Below are positions 11,023-25,100 of a stretch of DNA of 64,000 bases, in pieces. A program made the translations under genes and the position numbers. Source of the DNA: Steinernema hermaphroditum (Eukaryota; Nematoda; Chromadorea; Rhabditida; Steinernematidae); assembly GCA_030435675.1 (NCBI GenBank), contig CM059623.1:15127592-15191591 (forward strand). Direction: 5' to 3'. Position 1 is the first letter of the stretch; every line of letters begins with the position of its first letter. The notes beneath the pieces are model-generated. The model made no database searches and was not told where the DNA came from. It saw only the letters and a program-made list of their open reading frames with translations.

Positions 11023-13199
11023 CTACGGAGTCAGATGAACCGGTTTGGGTTTTTTATTGAAAAGCCCTGGGTAGCACTCAAGTCATCTTAAAAATTGAAT
11101 CGATTCGAACTGATACGTGAACTGAAGGCACTCTTTCCAGTCTGTCTCGTTAGCTCGAATAGGTACGAGCCAGTGTAAAAAAAACATTCGTTCCGTGTTT
11201 CACTGACGCCCACTTTAATAAATATCCTTGAAACAACTTTGTGATGCGCTAAGCCGATGCTTCTCTCAACAACAAAAAGGGCGCACTGTCTATATCCTCA
11301 TAGGGTCTTTGATGAAAGAGTGGGTGAAAATGCCTCAAATAACAGATTAGTCTATTATAGATAAAAAACATATCCAAATAACACATTAAAAAGGAGCCAA
11401 AACACCCATGTTTTGAGGCTAATTTTCTTAAAGCGATCAAGCAACAAACAAAACGATGACATACTCAAATAATAAAGTTATACCCTTGCGGCTTGCGGCC
11501 AGCGGCTTGCGCCGTTACATAGAGCTACAAAAAAGACATATGCTATACAGTAATCACTGTTTATCATCTGGCTTCTGTGTCAGGAATCAGAGCGGAACTC
11601 AGTGATACCATTAGCTTTTGTGGACGCCCAAGCAGCGAACAGTTGAATCTAGTCGAGGCACCGATGACAGCAAATGGAATGGCAAACCGTCTTAGGTTCG
11701 GCTGGCAGAGATCGGAATTTCAGCGAATCTTGGGCTTGAGTGGACGGCGCGGTGATGTCGATCACTACCCCAAATTGGCTATTGGCTAAGGAATAGGCAC
11801 CAACGGAACGGCTTCTTAAATAGACGGTGAACCCACAATGGGATTGAACGGAATGAGTCGTCTAAGCCATGAGCCGGCTGATGGATCGGTTCACTGTCGA
11901 GTCGAAGTCACTGTCATCATTAGTTTTTGCGGACGCCCAAGCAGCGAACAGTTAAATCCAGTCGAAGTGCTGAGTTGAGGCACAGTAACTTGAATGGCAG
12001 TTCAGCTAGCAGATCTCGGAATTGCAGCGAATCTTTGGTTCGAGTGTTTTAATTCCGACAGCAAGGGCCAAGAACGTGCCAAAAACGACCGCTCATTCAA
12101 ATCATTTCTGTGTTTTATCAGTGAGCCATAGTGGTTCGAGGTTTTCGGGTACGACTAGGATACAAAGGTCGTAATCACTACCCCTTTCCTTGCGTCTTGG
12201 GGCGGTACATCTGAGTCACTCAAAATCGCTGAGACCAAACGGTATTTCTGTCGGATTCTGCTGTGACACGAATATTCACTAGTCATTCTCACCGTGATGC
12301 TTGTTTAGCATGGCAGTCTCTATAGTCTACGTTACTAATACGCTCTGATCGGCCATCTTTTTCTCCCGTATTCGATAGCTCTAGTCGGTCTAGACAACAA
12401 GCCTTCATCAAGACCAATTGTCCTTCTCTAGAACTTGGTTATTTGACTTTTCAAGGAACTACCCTCAAATTCGCGCATCACTGAACACTTCCACTCTGCA
12501 GCGAAAGGATCCCCTATCCCCTCGCTTGCAGGCGCCTTCTCTCCAATTGTTTATTGGGTTAGTTGGCCAAAACGCAATTAGCCTCCTAATCTTTGGGGTG
12601 ACGAATTCGTTGTTTTCCCGCCCGACCCTAATCTATGCCCTTTGCCACTTTGCCGCGATTCAACAAATTTAATCCCATTCGCCTAATCCGTAATCCAATC
12701 GCTAAGTCATTAAGACGTCGATACGATTTAGTCATAACGATTCGTAGAAGCGTTACTTACCAGGGCAGCGTCACGTGAGGACTGCACTTAGCCCGGCACG
12801 ATCCGCCATCGCCAAAGGGGATAAGTAGCGTGACGACGGCGAAAAGAAGCGGAATCCGCATTGTGAACGGAGTGGGGAAGGAAGAAACGGTTCGAGCGCA
12901 AAGCGCTCTTTTTAAGCAACAACGGAAGGACGACGTAAAAAAACTAGTTTCGGCCGCCCGGAGGCATCTTCCTGATTGTCGTGCCCTGCCGCTGCACGCC
13001 TAACAAGCACGTCGGTCGCGCTTTGTCACCACAAATGGGCGTGCGCGCGCACGCCAGAAGTGGTGGTGGTGGTCGTTGCCGGGGCGGGGCCGACGGGCCG
13101 CAGAGCCTCCGGAGGCACGGAGTGGAAATCTCCTCGTAGAGTGCGACTTGTTTGACGTCTCCCGGCGTGTTCCTCCTTATCACACTCGGCCAATCGACC
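11023..13199. other. Intergenic region upstream of the diacylglycerol kinase
   Basis: No recognised gene. Contains a diverged direct repeat (listed separately). From about 12760 to 13150 a GC-rich stretch leads up to the kinase start codon and probably contains its promoter and 5' UTR. Confidence 0.4.
11600..12045. repeat. Diverged tandem repeat of about 140-300 bases
   Basis: The stretch around 11605-11720 (GGACGCCCAAGCAGCGAACA and the following bases) recurs around 11925-12045 in the same orientation with many substitutions. Both copies continue into a shared CAGATC..GCAGCGAATCTTGG segment. No coding sense is evident. Confidence 0.55.
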
Positions 13200-16100
13200 A
13201 TGCTTCTGTCGCCGGAACAGTTCGCGCGTCTCAGCGAATACGCTTCCTGTAAGTGGTTTGTGTTTGAGGTTAAGGGGGTGTCTGCCTGTTGGGGAAGAGG
13301 AAGGCACATCTGGCAACACTTAAACTTTGACCGATCGAGGTCCTATTTTTATCGAGCTCCTTTACAACGTGTTGAGAACGGACAGACCTCGTGGCTTGTA
13401 CCGTATCTCGGAAAAGCGCTTAAGTTTCGCTCAGTACCACTCGATAGAGGTTATCATATGTGTGGAGTTAGCATGCCCTCAAAAACAAGTCAATTGGGGA
13501 TCAGTAGCACGAACATGTGGGTTCTTTTATGGCTGGAACAAGGCTCGCATCTTCTGACCTATAGTATCAAGAAACGCTAAAAATAAGCACCGTTTTGAGT
13601 ACGTCTGGCTACCTTATGTACTTCTCCTTTTACAAATGGTGGCCACTCATGCATCACATAGTTCTCGAAAAGCTTTTGTCGAGCGGCCGTCAGAGATAAT
13701 CCCTGACAAAGACCTTGGAATATGAGGGCTCAAGCGACCTATCTGCCTAGAATTCGAACGCTCTGATATCTTGAATATTTCGATCTTTCGGTCCTTTAAC
13801 TTTACATTACTTGAATATGTGTATAAGCCGCCGAATCAAAGGTGTACCCTCAAATAATTGGATGGTTTGCTTACTGTTTCCTGACTCGATAGCTACCCTA
13901 ATTTTGATCTCCTTCTTGGGGTGTTTCTGTCCTTCTTTGACTCGAGAGGTTTGACCCTAATCTGTACTGCGAATAGACACAGAATCAGATCCTATTTCAG
14001 CAAGTAGCGCTTTTTATGTATGACAAACGCTTTCTTAAGTGAAAAGACAAATAAATAGCTCCGACGATCTGAAAAACCAACAAGCCACTGGAAGCTGGTC
14101 GAGGATTGGTCCAGGTCATCATTCTGAACACCACACAAGATGTCGAATCATTTTCCTCCTGTTTGAAACCTTCGAATGACTTGTGACGAGTCCATCCATT
14201 TTTAGGATGAGGATTATTCATATCTGGACGTGTTTAAGGAGGGTTTTCCTACCAGTGATTGAAGCCATTACCCGACGAACGAGCCTATTTCTGGCAGATC
14301 TTAGTCATTAGGCGCGTCACAAAACAGAGTCACACCTTAATCTTTTAGCGACATCCGGACAGCTCCACTATGAGATTAGCCCAGAAGGTGCCACTTTCTT
14401 AAAACTACAATCTTTGGACACAGGAGCAGGAGCACAGATTGTTGTCATAGCTCATGAACTTTAAGTTCCATTCCTCTAGAATTCATCCCTTGGCGTATGC
14501 ATAGTAAAAGAAAGCCCTATTTTTGGCGGGTCTCGTCTAGACACATATCATTCCCTATTTATGTGCCCCAGAATGGTTTCGTCGCCACGACTCAAAATCC
14601 ATTCACCTTTTTCCGTTTGCCCTCTTCTTCGCGACGAAGATCAAGTCCGCTCGTTGCCCCGAACGTCCGCCGAAATCGATAAGATCTGGAGTGGCCGAGC
14701 GTTTTTGCGTCGACGAAAGGTGCGCGGCGGTTATTAATTAAATGAATATCTGAGTGCTGGAGAAGAAGCCCCATCGACAAGCCGTCGTTTCCGGTCTTCT
14801 TCTTCGCTAAGTCGACACATTAGGCAAGAAGAAGAGCTGGGAAAATCCGCTTTCATTGATTGGAGGGGCTAGGCTTGTACGTATGCATCTGGCTTATAGT
14901 CACAAACCATCCAGGGTTTAATAAACAAGTAGATGACTGTTACGGTAATCTCTATCCCTCTTAAACGAGGACTAAGACAGGGCCTATTCTTATCCCTCTT
15001 TGATGATGGCTAAGGCAGAGCCTATCCCTATCCCTATCCCTTGCTCCTTCGCTTCCCCGAACCTCCAGCGACACGTAAAATTCTATATTCTCAGAATGAC
15101 CTCCCCTCGACAAAGACCAAAATCGAACTTTCAGTTTCTTTTTCGAGTCTCACGTGCGTGCATAATTTGCAAGGGGCACTTCTAACAGTCACACTTTCGG
15201 ACTCGTCACCATGGCCACGTGAGGCCGATCGCACAAAGATTACTGCGAGGCTTAGAAGAGGAGCGTGGTGCAAGAGGCTTTGTTTATTTGCGTGAAGGAG
15301 ACAGGAAATGATGTGGGCGAACGGAGCGTGCACGAGGATCATTAGATGACGTCGTCGTCGTTGATGAAGACACATACTCCTTGGGGCGTTTGTACTTGAG
15401 TCATTTCCAGTTGAGGAGGCATGGATACGCCGCTGGGAACAGGGAACTATCTATATATAGAGGACAACGTATGCGTCGGAAGACCTAAAGGAAACGACGC
15501 AATATGTAAAGCAGAAATATGAAAGAGATGAGACATGGGCACCAAATAAGGTGATCTCTTTCGAGATTTTTCTATTGCGTTTCTTCAGTTATTTGCAGCG
15601 GAAAAGGAAACATTCAAATGACTTAAAAAGTTTGCAGCAGAGGTACAATGAACTGTGTACTGCGTGGGATCAGTCCTTAAGCGTATTGGAGCCCGGGTAG
15701 GGGGTACAAAGAGAGAAGAACACGGGCAATATGTAGATCCTGTAAGTGAAGATTGTAGGTGAATGGACTACTAGAAAGGAGACTTAGATTTGATATCATC
15801 GAGTGTACAGAGAGAGATAGAATGCGATTATTATTGTGTACTAGAGGACCAGCAAGGCGATTAGCGGTGGCGGCAGGCGATTAGATACATCCCATCCATA
15901 GAAAAGTGACAGTGAGGAAATGTCCAAATCACCAATAGTAATCCGTAAACGGTATATAAAATGGATGATTTGGTAGTGTATCGTTTCAACATCTTTTCGT
16001 ATCAGTACTTATGTATATCATCCCCAATTGTACATTGGGCTAGAACTCCAACCACTCTTAAGTTAACAATAATGAACCCGAACCCACTCATTACTTTAGG

Positions 16101-19100
16101 CCAAATTTATATTTCCTTCTGTTTCCGGAAACGAAAGCAACTCCCGATTCTTTTGATTTCGGTCCTCTGTGGGTGGGAAACTTCACAGGTTCAGACGGCT
16201 TTGATACAACTACCATAGCAGAGCTGGTTTAAACTCTTATGCTGGCATATTGGGCTGGATTGTCCCACAATTAATGTTGCTTATTAAAAAAAACTATTCT
16301 AAAAGGGTTTACTCCCTGGGTGAAATAGATTGAGAACAGTTAACTCTCAACCAACACTATTATTTTCCGATTGCCCGTCGCATTCTTCCTGATTTTCGAG
16401 AACAACTTTGTTGATTCTGAAGCTGGCACGTCGGCATTATCTATCTTCGGTTTATCTTATGTATCTTTCACAAGCTCGCCGGCGCCTTTTCACATATAAG
16501 ACGGTGCCGGTGTCGGCGCCGGTAAGGGCACCTTGTGAAAGAGCCATTACCCTCACCTGTGCTCATCCATAAATGACGAGAGAAAAGGAAATCACTCCGA
16601 ATAAGATACAGAAGTCGAAAATTGGACCAGAACATTTTTCGGCTCCAAACCCGGCATTTTCTACAAATGAGGAGTCCGGTGCCTGTACACCAAGTGGGCT
16701 CAACTAGTGCACAACAATGTTGAACACCTTGTTGAACTTGTTGAACAACTATATTAATTTTAGGACAACTCATTACAGAAACAATCTAGACACTTCTCGT
16801 TGTCCAGTCAGAATTTAGTCACAGTCCAAAAGCCGTAAAAATTTGTGCCACTCCTAAGGTCCAAACTTGAATTTATGAAACACGATGAAGAATGTCCATA
16901 TCCGACTATAGCTGGTGTAGCAAAATGTAAACTGTATCCAAGTAAAAAACCATTTTCGGTAATGCTCAGGCAACTGTTCTTTCGGAAACACTTTCTCGGA
17001 AGCATGTGATCATAAGCGACTTTGAGAATCGTCTCCTGAATCTGGTTTTCCCGCATAGCCCGGCCTTTAGAGAACATCCGGAGTATGATAGGCGTCCATG
17101 ATTTTCAGTTCAGAAAAAGTTACTTTTTCGTTCTGTATAAATCTATCATACTCGATACCGTGATAGTAATCGCTTCGGGAGCGCGAGTTCAAACCGATCT
17201 CTTCTACGCCTTCCCTTCGGATTCGAGCAGGAGTCGGACTCGAAGATTTACTTCAATGTGAAAGAGGTCGAAACTAAGACAAAGAGGTCGATAGTGAGCT
17301 CCAATATGTTCTTTTTTCCGTCCCACTCATAGCTTCAGTGCAAACAATCAGTCATCTTCTCTTTGGTCTGCTTCATAATCAAAACTTGGTTGTATTCTGC
17401 AGTGACAGCCACTTTCTCAAAATCTGCAATCCTCTGCTTTGCGTCTTAATTGTTGATCACGCCATACGTGCCCAAAGGACATAAGTGTTTTCCCGCACAT
17501 GGTGTTGTTTTTCAATGAAAATGACGTCTCTTAATCCACGACGTCCTTCTTCTTGCACTTTGTCTTTATGGGACAAGCGACCCGGCGTCCTCCCGTCCAA
17601 GAACATCATCATTGGCGGGCACGCTAATTATGCCAAAAACTGGGGTCTTCCTCAATTGCATGTGGCGGTGCTGAAACGTCCTCGAAGACGGCGATATTGG
17701 CAAACAAAAGTGACGCGTCAAAAATGCATTTATTGTTGTCGGTGCGCACACAGAAGCCCGACGACGATGCCGACGACGACGACAACGAAGAGCCCCTCGG
17801 GAGCTCGTCTTGTAATATCGCGGACGACATTTCGCAATTTCGCCGTTCTCACGGCGCCACAAGCGAAGGCGCTGTTCGGAGGCTGTGGTTGCGAAAACGC
17901 GAGAACGTCTCCGGGGAGGTCGCCGAATTGAAGACAGTGGCCACGACGGCAATCGTTTAATTTGAATTAAAAACGAGAATATTGGCCGATGCGGTGAACG
18001 AGCGATGCGGTCCTTTCTGTAAAATTCTCCGCAGGGACGCGACCGTTTCTAATGGAAAACATATGCGACGATGATGAATGGATGTCTGCCTTTCGAAAAG
18101 TTGCGAAAAACAAAGATCCGCGCCTTTGAAGAATGTGGGTGGTTAGCAATTCTGAGCAGAATTGAATTCGTTCACAGCCTTCAGGAATTATGCAAACGGA
18201 AATCCGATAAAAGTGGGGAACGCACAAAATTATCCCACGCAGCGGCGACTGCCACGAAAACACGTCTTTACCAATTTGAAAATCGTCTGGTGCTTCCTTA
18301 TCAGCTTCGATGACATAGGCGAAAACAAAAGCGGCGTGGGTGCTAAGTGGTGGAGATCGGTTTTCGGAGATTGGTTCGTATCCTAACGAACTGCGAATAA
18401 TAGTTGCTGGAAGAGTTGACATTTTAAACTAGTTCAAGAAACATAGCAAAGTTTCTGAGTAAACGAATAACTTCTATACATAAACGGGCCTGAAGGGAAT
18501 CGAACCCGAGACCCACCGATCACTAATCAAACGCGTTCGCAATGAGCCACATAGACAGTCAAAAGGAAACCGTTTACTGCCACTATGTGCGTGATATAGT
18601 AACCTTGCGTTTCTTTATAGTTTTGGGGCTATTTTATCCTCTTTTGTGTGCATGATTACTGTACCTTTTGCCCCGCAATGCTATGGGGTCTCGATGTTTT
18701 ATGCCAACTTCGGTCATTTGTTGAGCTATTGGGTTGGCCAGTAATTGTCTGAAAAACCCTTGTCCACTTTCTGGTATGTTATATTTGATCAAAGCGAAGC
18801 AAAAGCGATTTCGCCGCAGTTTCGCTTCCGGACAACTTCTGGCAATGCCTGTGGTACACACTTCCTTGTTTACACAAACTGACCCGTTATGAAATCTCGG
18901 CATGTTTACGAGCTCGTAAATATGACGTTGATTTTGGCCAATGCTCGTGGAGCCCGAAAAACGGAGATTGTCGTAAAATGAACATAACAAAAATAAAATC
19001 GAATGATCGTTTGCATGAGGAACTTTTCGCATCAATGCCGTTTCATTATATTGGACACAGAGCTATGCACGGCAATCGACTCCTGTAAATTGGGAGTCGG

Positions 19101-22100
19101 AGTCCAGAGGTTTCCTTCCTGATCTGAAAAATTCAACTACCAAACTTTCTTTTAGGCTTTCAAAAGTCGGGGAACACTGTTCACCTTTTCCACTTATAGC
19201 CATAATATGGGAGGAAAAATAGTCCAAAGCCACTAATATTCTCTTCCTGCCACAATTACAATTTGCACTTTATCTTCCCTAATCAAGAACAATATCGTAG
19301 CCCTCGCATCTCTTCCTTCTTCGACAAGAGCTCGATATCCAAATGAAAAGCGGCGATCCCATTTGTTTGCGCGTCGAACATGCACGCATGAACAGACGTT
19401 TATGATCAGTGAGAAACTTGTGGCTATCCCAGCTTGTATCTAAATTAGTCCACGTCAAGATCTAGTGTTCATTTTAAAAGTCTGCTCTTCTTTATTGAGC
19501 CAGTTGAAAACGGGTCATTTCGCTGGCAGACGGACAAAACGAACGTCTATGTTTTGGCTTTGACTTCACCGGTGATGTCCTCAGATCGTCGGCGACCTTC
19601 AGGGTGACTTCTCACCGACACCATATCAGATTTTGCTGGTAGATCGAAATCACTGAGGTCATCTCTTTACTTCAGTTTTTGTCATTGATCTTCGCAAATC
19701 AGTGGCGTTACGTCATGCAGAACGTCTTAAAAGCACAAAAAGGAACACTTTCCTTACCGGTTGTCTTAAGGGCCATTTATAGTCTGCGCGACACAAAACC
19801 CCCTTTTTTGTGTCGCTTAGCTTGTCTACGCGTGACTATATATGCAAAACCAAATAAAACTGCACAGTCATGATGCTTTCGGATCGGGCTATCAAACCAC
19901 CAAAAGAAAAAAATTGTGGGGCATGACATGTAGGTTACCTTAACTGTCGCTTAGCTTTAACTTGACTGTCGCTTAGCTACGCGACACAGCTGCGCGACAG
20001 TCAAGTTGAAGCTAAGCGACAGTTAAGTTAACCTACGCAAAGTCAACCTAAAAATTTTTTATGCTGATGATTTTATATCCCGATCCGAAAGCATCATCAC
20101 TGTGCAGTTTTATTTGGTTTTGCGCACATAGTCACGCGTAGACAAGCTAAGCGACACAAAAAAAAGGGGTTTTGTGTCGCGCAGACTATAAATGGCCCTT
20201 TACGGCTTCGGCGCGGCATTAGGATCGGATGAAATCCCATCAGATTTAAGGCTTGTTCGATCTTTTCAAAAAGGCTTTTCTGGTCAGAAAAAAATAGCGC
20301 TTTTCCAGATCATCCTGAAGTAGTCGAGCGTTTTATCAATCTCTGAAGAATGAAGCCGTAGCATTTAGCATTATTCCCACCAAACATGGACGCCTATCCG
20401 ATAGTACACCTGCGGGGTATCGTCGAGTCCAATCTCTCCGTATCCATTGTTGCGAATCCGCTTTTCCACTTGCTTTTTCCTGTGCCTTGAACGGTGATTT
20501 GATGGACGAATGGCAAGGTGTTTTTCTTTAAGACGATAACTTCGAGGAACTCGGCTCCCAATTATGCATAAATACGTCGAATTATGACAGATTGTTTACC
20601 AAATGCCAAATTAATTCACGGCTGTTTTTCGCGGGATCGGCGATTAGTAAGCGCCGGCGACGAAAAGCACCTGCACCCACCGGTCATTCGTTCCAATATC
20701 CATATACGCGGAATGCAATTTTCGACTAAGCCAACGAGAACTGTCCATGAGAACCCGTCCGCAATCTCGACGGGAACCGGATTACTATAACCTACAGACA
20801 ACCTCGTAGACAGGGTAGAACTACAACGCCTCCGTCGCACTGAGTGACCTTTCGACACAAACAGATAAGGAGTGCATTCCCACAGGAAGGCATTTGCGTC
20901 AATGTTTGTTTGTTCCGATGATGACAAGACCTTTTAATTATGGGGGTAGATGTTCTTTGGACAGCGGAAAAGAAGAATGCATCGCCAAGAAATGGATGTA
21001 AACATGTCGGAACGCTGAAGTGGGCTAGAGTCAAAAAGGAACTTCCGAATATATAATCAATTCTTATCAAAAATCAGAAGGTGGCTACAATACCGAAAGC
21101 TTCAATTGTCGTAACCTGGCATGAACATGGTAATATATGTATAACCAAGAGGGAGACATTGATTTTTTTTTCTTACTGTCGCTCTTATGATATAAGAAAT
21201 GGCAAATCACCGTCATTCAGCTTTCCCAAAAGTGAGGTTAACAAAAAACGTCTATCAACTATAGCTAACTATGAGGGTTGCTAATAATTTTTTTTTTGTT
21301 CTGTTCAGTGTCCTTTAGAGGCGTACACTTGGACAAGCTCTGATTGGGGGGTTCCAATCAGAGATGTCGGGTCAAATTTCGGAGTGATTCGGCCAATGTG
21401 AGTCGAAGCCGGCTTCGACTTCAGCTCACCCACCTACCTCGGCTCAATGTTTCGGTTGCGGGTAACCGGATCGGGCTGCGAATTACTGAGCCAAGTCAGC
21501 TGGGCGAGCCAGCTCAGCTTTTGCCCACTTGGCATCTCTGGTTCGAACTGATCAAATTGATAACTACTCGAGGTCACCAAAAGGTCCGAAAGCTGAACAG
21601 GAAGGGATGTATCTGCTTGACCTCGCATCGATTAGTGTAACTTAAGCGATAAGCGTGATCACTTTGTCCTATGATTCATTCTTAGAGGGATACATATGAA
21701 TGATTCTCTCACCAGAAGTCCCCCACCTGCAGTTCCCACATATGTACCTCCGAACTACCATTCTGGGTGTGCCAAAACGACACACATTGTTCTGAATGTG
21801 GCCCAGAAGTAGAGCTCCTCACCTTGTTCATTAGTAATGAACTACTTCTGGGAACACCCTATGTTCTTATTCTCAGACAGACACACAGTTACTCTCCATC
21901 AAGCCGGGCTGACCCAACAGGCTTAAGCGAAATTCCCAGGCTCCGCGATCTACGATACGGCACATGGTTATGATGCATTTGTTAGTAAGACACGTCTCCG
22001 ACACAGCCTCATCTTCACACATTATGTATCTTCAGTTCCTCGCCTATTTTCCGATATGCCCAATTTGCGCCCAATTCACAGCGCTGACTCAGCGCTGTCC

Positions 22101-25100
22101 ACCGACGTCATCAGACGCCTTTCGTTCCCACTTCGCACCTCACCGCCTCTTCGGCGGCCACCGAACCCAGATTCATTAGACGCCCTCGGCGGATCGTCGC
22201 CGTTTTACGGCCTGCAAACAGCGCGTCACCACTAGAGTGACTCTCGCTGAAGCGCGGCGCTTCTCCGCCAATCCGCTTCTACCGCGCCCTCCTCCCCTTT
22301 CGAGTAGGCGAAACAATAGCGCCTAATAAATCGCATATCTTGCACAAACAGCGCGCCACTCATCGGTAATTTCCGACGACAGGTGGCGGTCGCCTGAGGA
22401 CGGAGGAGACGACGATGCCCGGCCGGCGAGGAGGCCTCTATTGTCTTAGTAAATTTCGCACAGGTCATACAACAGTCTTGCACTTTGCCAAACACCTAGC
22501 TAACTGTTGCGTTTTAGATTCGAGCCACAAAATCGAAGATATGCTCGATGAGTTCCAGCCGGAGGGCATGTTCTACAAGTACCTTTGCGAAGAGGAGCAG
22601 ACGATCGATTTCGACGGATTCACGCACTTCATCAACGTCTATTTTGGCGCTGAACTTCCCGGTGATCTCATTCAGCAGCTGTTTCTTTCCTTCGCTCACC
22701 ATCCGTCTCCTAAAGGTAAGTGGCGACATTATTGGTTATATGAGGTTTTCAATATGCATACGACTCCTGGGGTATCTTCCAAAGGACTGAAATCGACGTG
22801 CAACATACAGTAGGACGGTCAAAAAGTTCCCTATAAAAGCAGCGATTTCACTGAATAACTTTGAACTTTAAACGCACTGTTGAGGCCTAAGAGGGTTCCT
22901 TGTACATGAATAACTGATATCGCACTTTTTACGTGATCCTTTACTTACAAAAAGCAATATCCACGTATTGAATACAGAAACGCTTGTGTACTTAGCAGAT
23001 CATATGCGGTCCCGGCCTTTGAATGAAATGCGAATTTTCCGATCAGAAATGTTCTGCTCCTATTTGTGGCCACCTTGTGAAAATCGACATATGTTCCAGT
23101 GATATCAAAGGCCCAAATGATTAGATCTAACTAGGGAATCTTTCGAAGTGACCGCCTCAGATCGAGCTGAAAAGTGGCGCATGGGTAGGCATAGAGTAAT
23201 AGACGGTAATCCCAAAAGGTCGTCGAATTATATGCACACCTGATCCTTCAAAAACGCCCTTTAAAAGTTACGCGATCGTGGGTGCGCGTGCAAGCATGAT
23301 TGCTGAAAATGTGAGATCTGCATAAGTGGTTGGCCCCTTGTTTCTTTTTTTCGTCTTACAGTCTTATGTATCTGTCTTCACTGTCGTTCCTGGTTGCCAG
23401 TCATGAAGGCAAGATAGGTCTCACCAGTGAACTAGATTAAGTCCAAAGTCGTTCTGAATTCTCCTAAGTCTAAATCCGAATATTCCAATCCTAACATACT
23501 TCGCTATCATGTGTAATCACCACATGAAAATTGACATGTTTCAGTGATATCATAAGTCATTAGAAGACTAAATGAAATCATAGTCGAAATAGAGACCTCT
23601 TTGAGGGGTGACTCTAATGATATCTGCTTGGATGTAGCGGTAGACACTGCGAATCTAGCTGTTGTTTACACTCAGTAAGTGGAGTCCCATAACAGGGAAC
23701 TATCCAGATGCCATACGCTCATAGCTATCGCTATGAAAACAGGTCAATAACGATGTTGTTAAGACATTTCAGAGAGACGCATGTCCACGTTCGAGGAAGC
23801 TTTTAGCACGGTGAAGAACACGATCCAAGAACGCGTGTTCGGCGAGTCGTCTTCGGACGCGAAACTCGCTAAGCGCATCCCTTTGAAGCCACTCGTCTGC
23901 TACTTGTCTCTTCTGGAAGGTGCCCCTCCAGATAGTAAACTTGAATGTGAGCTTAGATTTTGGATGATCTCGACGTGTGTGCACTTTAGTTGTCTTCCAT
24001 GTGTATGACTCCGACGGCAATGGCTACCTGGACAACAAGGAGATCGAGAGCATCATCGAGCAGATGATGAACGTCGCACGCTACCAGCAGTGGGACACCA
24101 TCGAGCTGGAACCGGTGAGTCACAGAGCGAATTTCTGTTTTTAAATGGAATATTCGCACGCCTGTGAATAATCGTTCCTTTTCAAGATCCTCCGTGAAAT
24201 GATGAAAGAGATCGACTACGACAACGACGGAATCGTCTCGTTGGAAGAGTGGAAACGTGGCGGTCTGACCACCATCCCTCTACTGGTCCTTCTTGGACTT
24301 GATACCGTAATCCTCGCCATTCACGCCCCTCTCTCTATATCCCTTCGTTAGGAAATGAAAGAAGACGGCTCACACATCTGGAAGCTGCGCCACTTCAGCA
24401 AGCCAACTTACTGTAACGTCTGCTACAATCTGCTCGTTGGATGGGGCGGCAAACAGGGACTGGCCTGTGCATGTGAGTTCTCCATTGGGGATACGGTAGC
24501 TTCATTCGTTTAGTATGCAAATTCACTGTCCACGAACGATGTGTCCGTCAAGCGCAGAACAACTGTATTCATACGTATTGTTCCACTCGGTCTGGTGATA
24601 CTACCATGCACCACCACTGGATTGAGACGAACTGCGCTGCAAAGTGCTCGAAGTGCAAGAATACGGTATCGATTTTCCAAGGGAAACGTTGCCGTTGGTG
24701 TCATAATTTGGTAAGTACAGTGGCGGAAATATAAATAGGGACACCTGTGGAGAAAATAATCTTTCCTGTTTTAGGTGCATTTTACGATAACTGATTCCAA
24801 ACAACTCTCACTATCCGACGTAGAATTTCCTACTGATTCTTGTCATATATGGAAGTTAAGTAATTTCCCCTGATAAGGCAACAATTTCTCTGCGGGACCA
24901 AACGACACTCATTTCGTCGCGGAAATATAAATAAGGACACCTCTTAAATACAGCTATAATTCCAGTTTTATGAAACGGAAAATGGTAAGAACAGCTATAT
25001 TGACGTCAACAAGTGATATTTAGCCGATTTAAGTGTGATTTAGACAATCCCGAGGTGGTTAGGGTATTCAAAACTCTTGAACTTGTAATATTACAGTGTG

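Larger units (their letters stand above)
13249..22517 (+). other. 9.3 kb first intron of the diacylglycerol kinase
   Basis: The exon 1 donor (CCT|GTAAGT) and exon 2 acceptor (TTTTAG) are both good, and the split codon completes the Tyr of the family motif EYxxYS. Inside lie a palindromic MITE at 19769-20199, a tRNA-like fragment at 18485-18556, a CCCTAT microsatellite near 15018-15045 and a GC-rich stretch at 17700-17950 open in several frames. I see no convincing nested gene. Alternative promoters are possible but unproven. Confidence 0.7.

Noticed and set aside
13152..13199. Upstream in-frame ATG for the diacylglycerol kinase
   Set aside because: The family begins close to the LLSPEQF motif, so the start at 13200 fits better; the extension has no family counterpart.
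13152..13580. 142-codon frame running past the exon 1 donor
   Set aside because: The family match stops exactly at the GTAAGT donor; the rest is intron read-through.
17485..17960. Four open frames of 68-148 codons on both strands in kinase intron 1
   Set aside because: Same composition effect (GAC/GAT and CGA runs); no splice context or recognisable motif.
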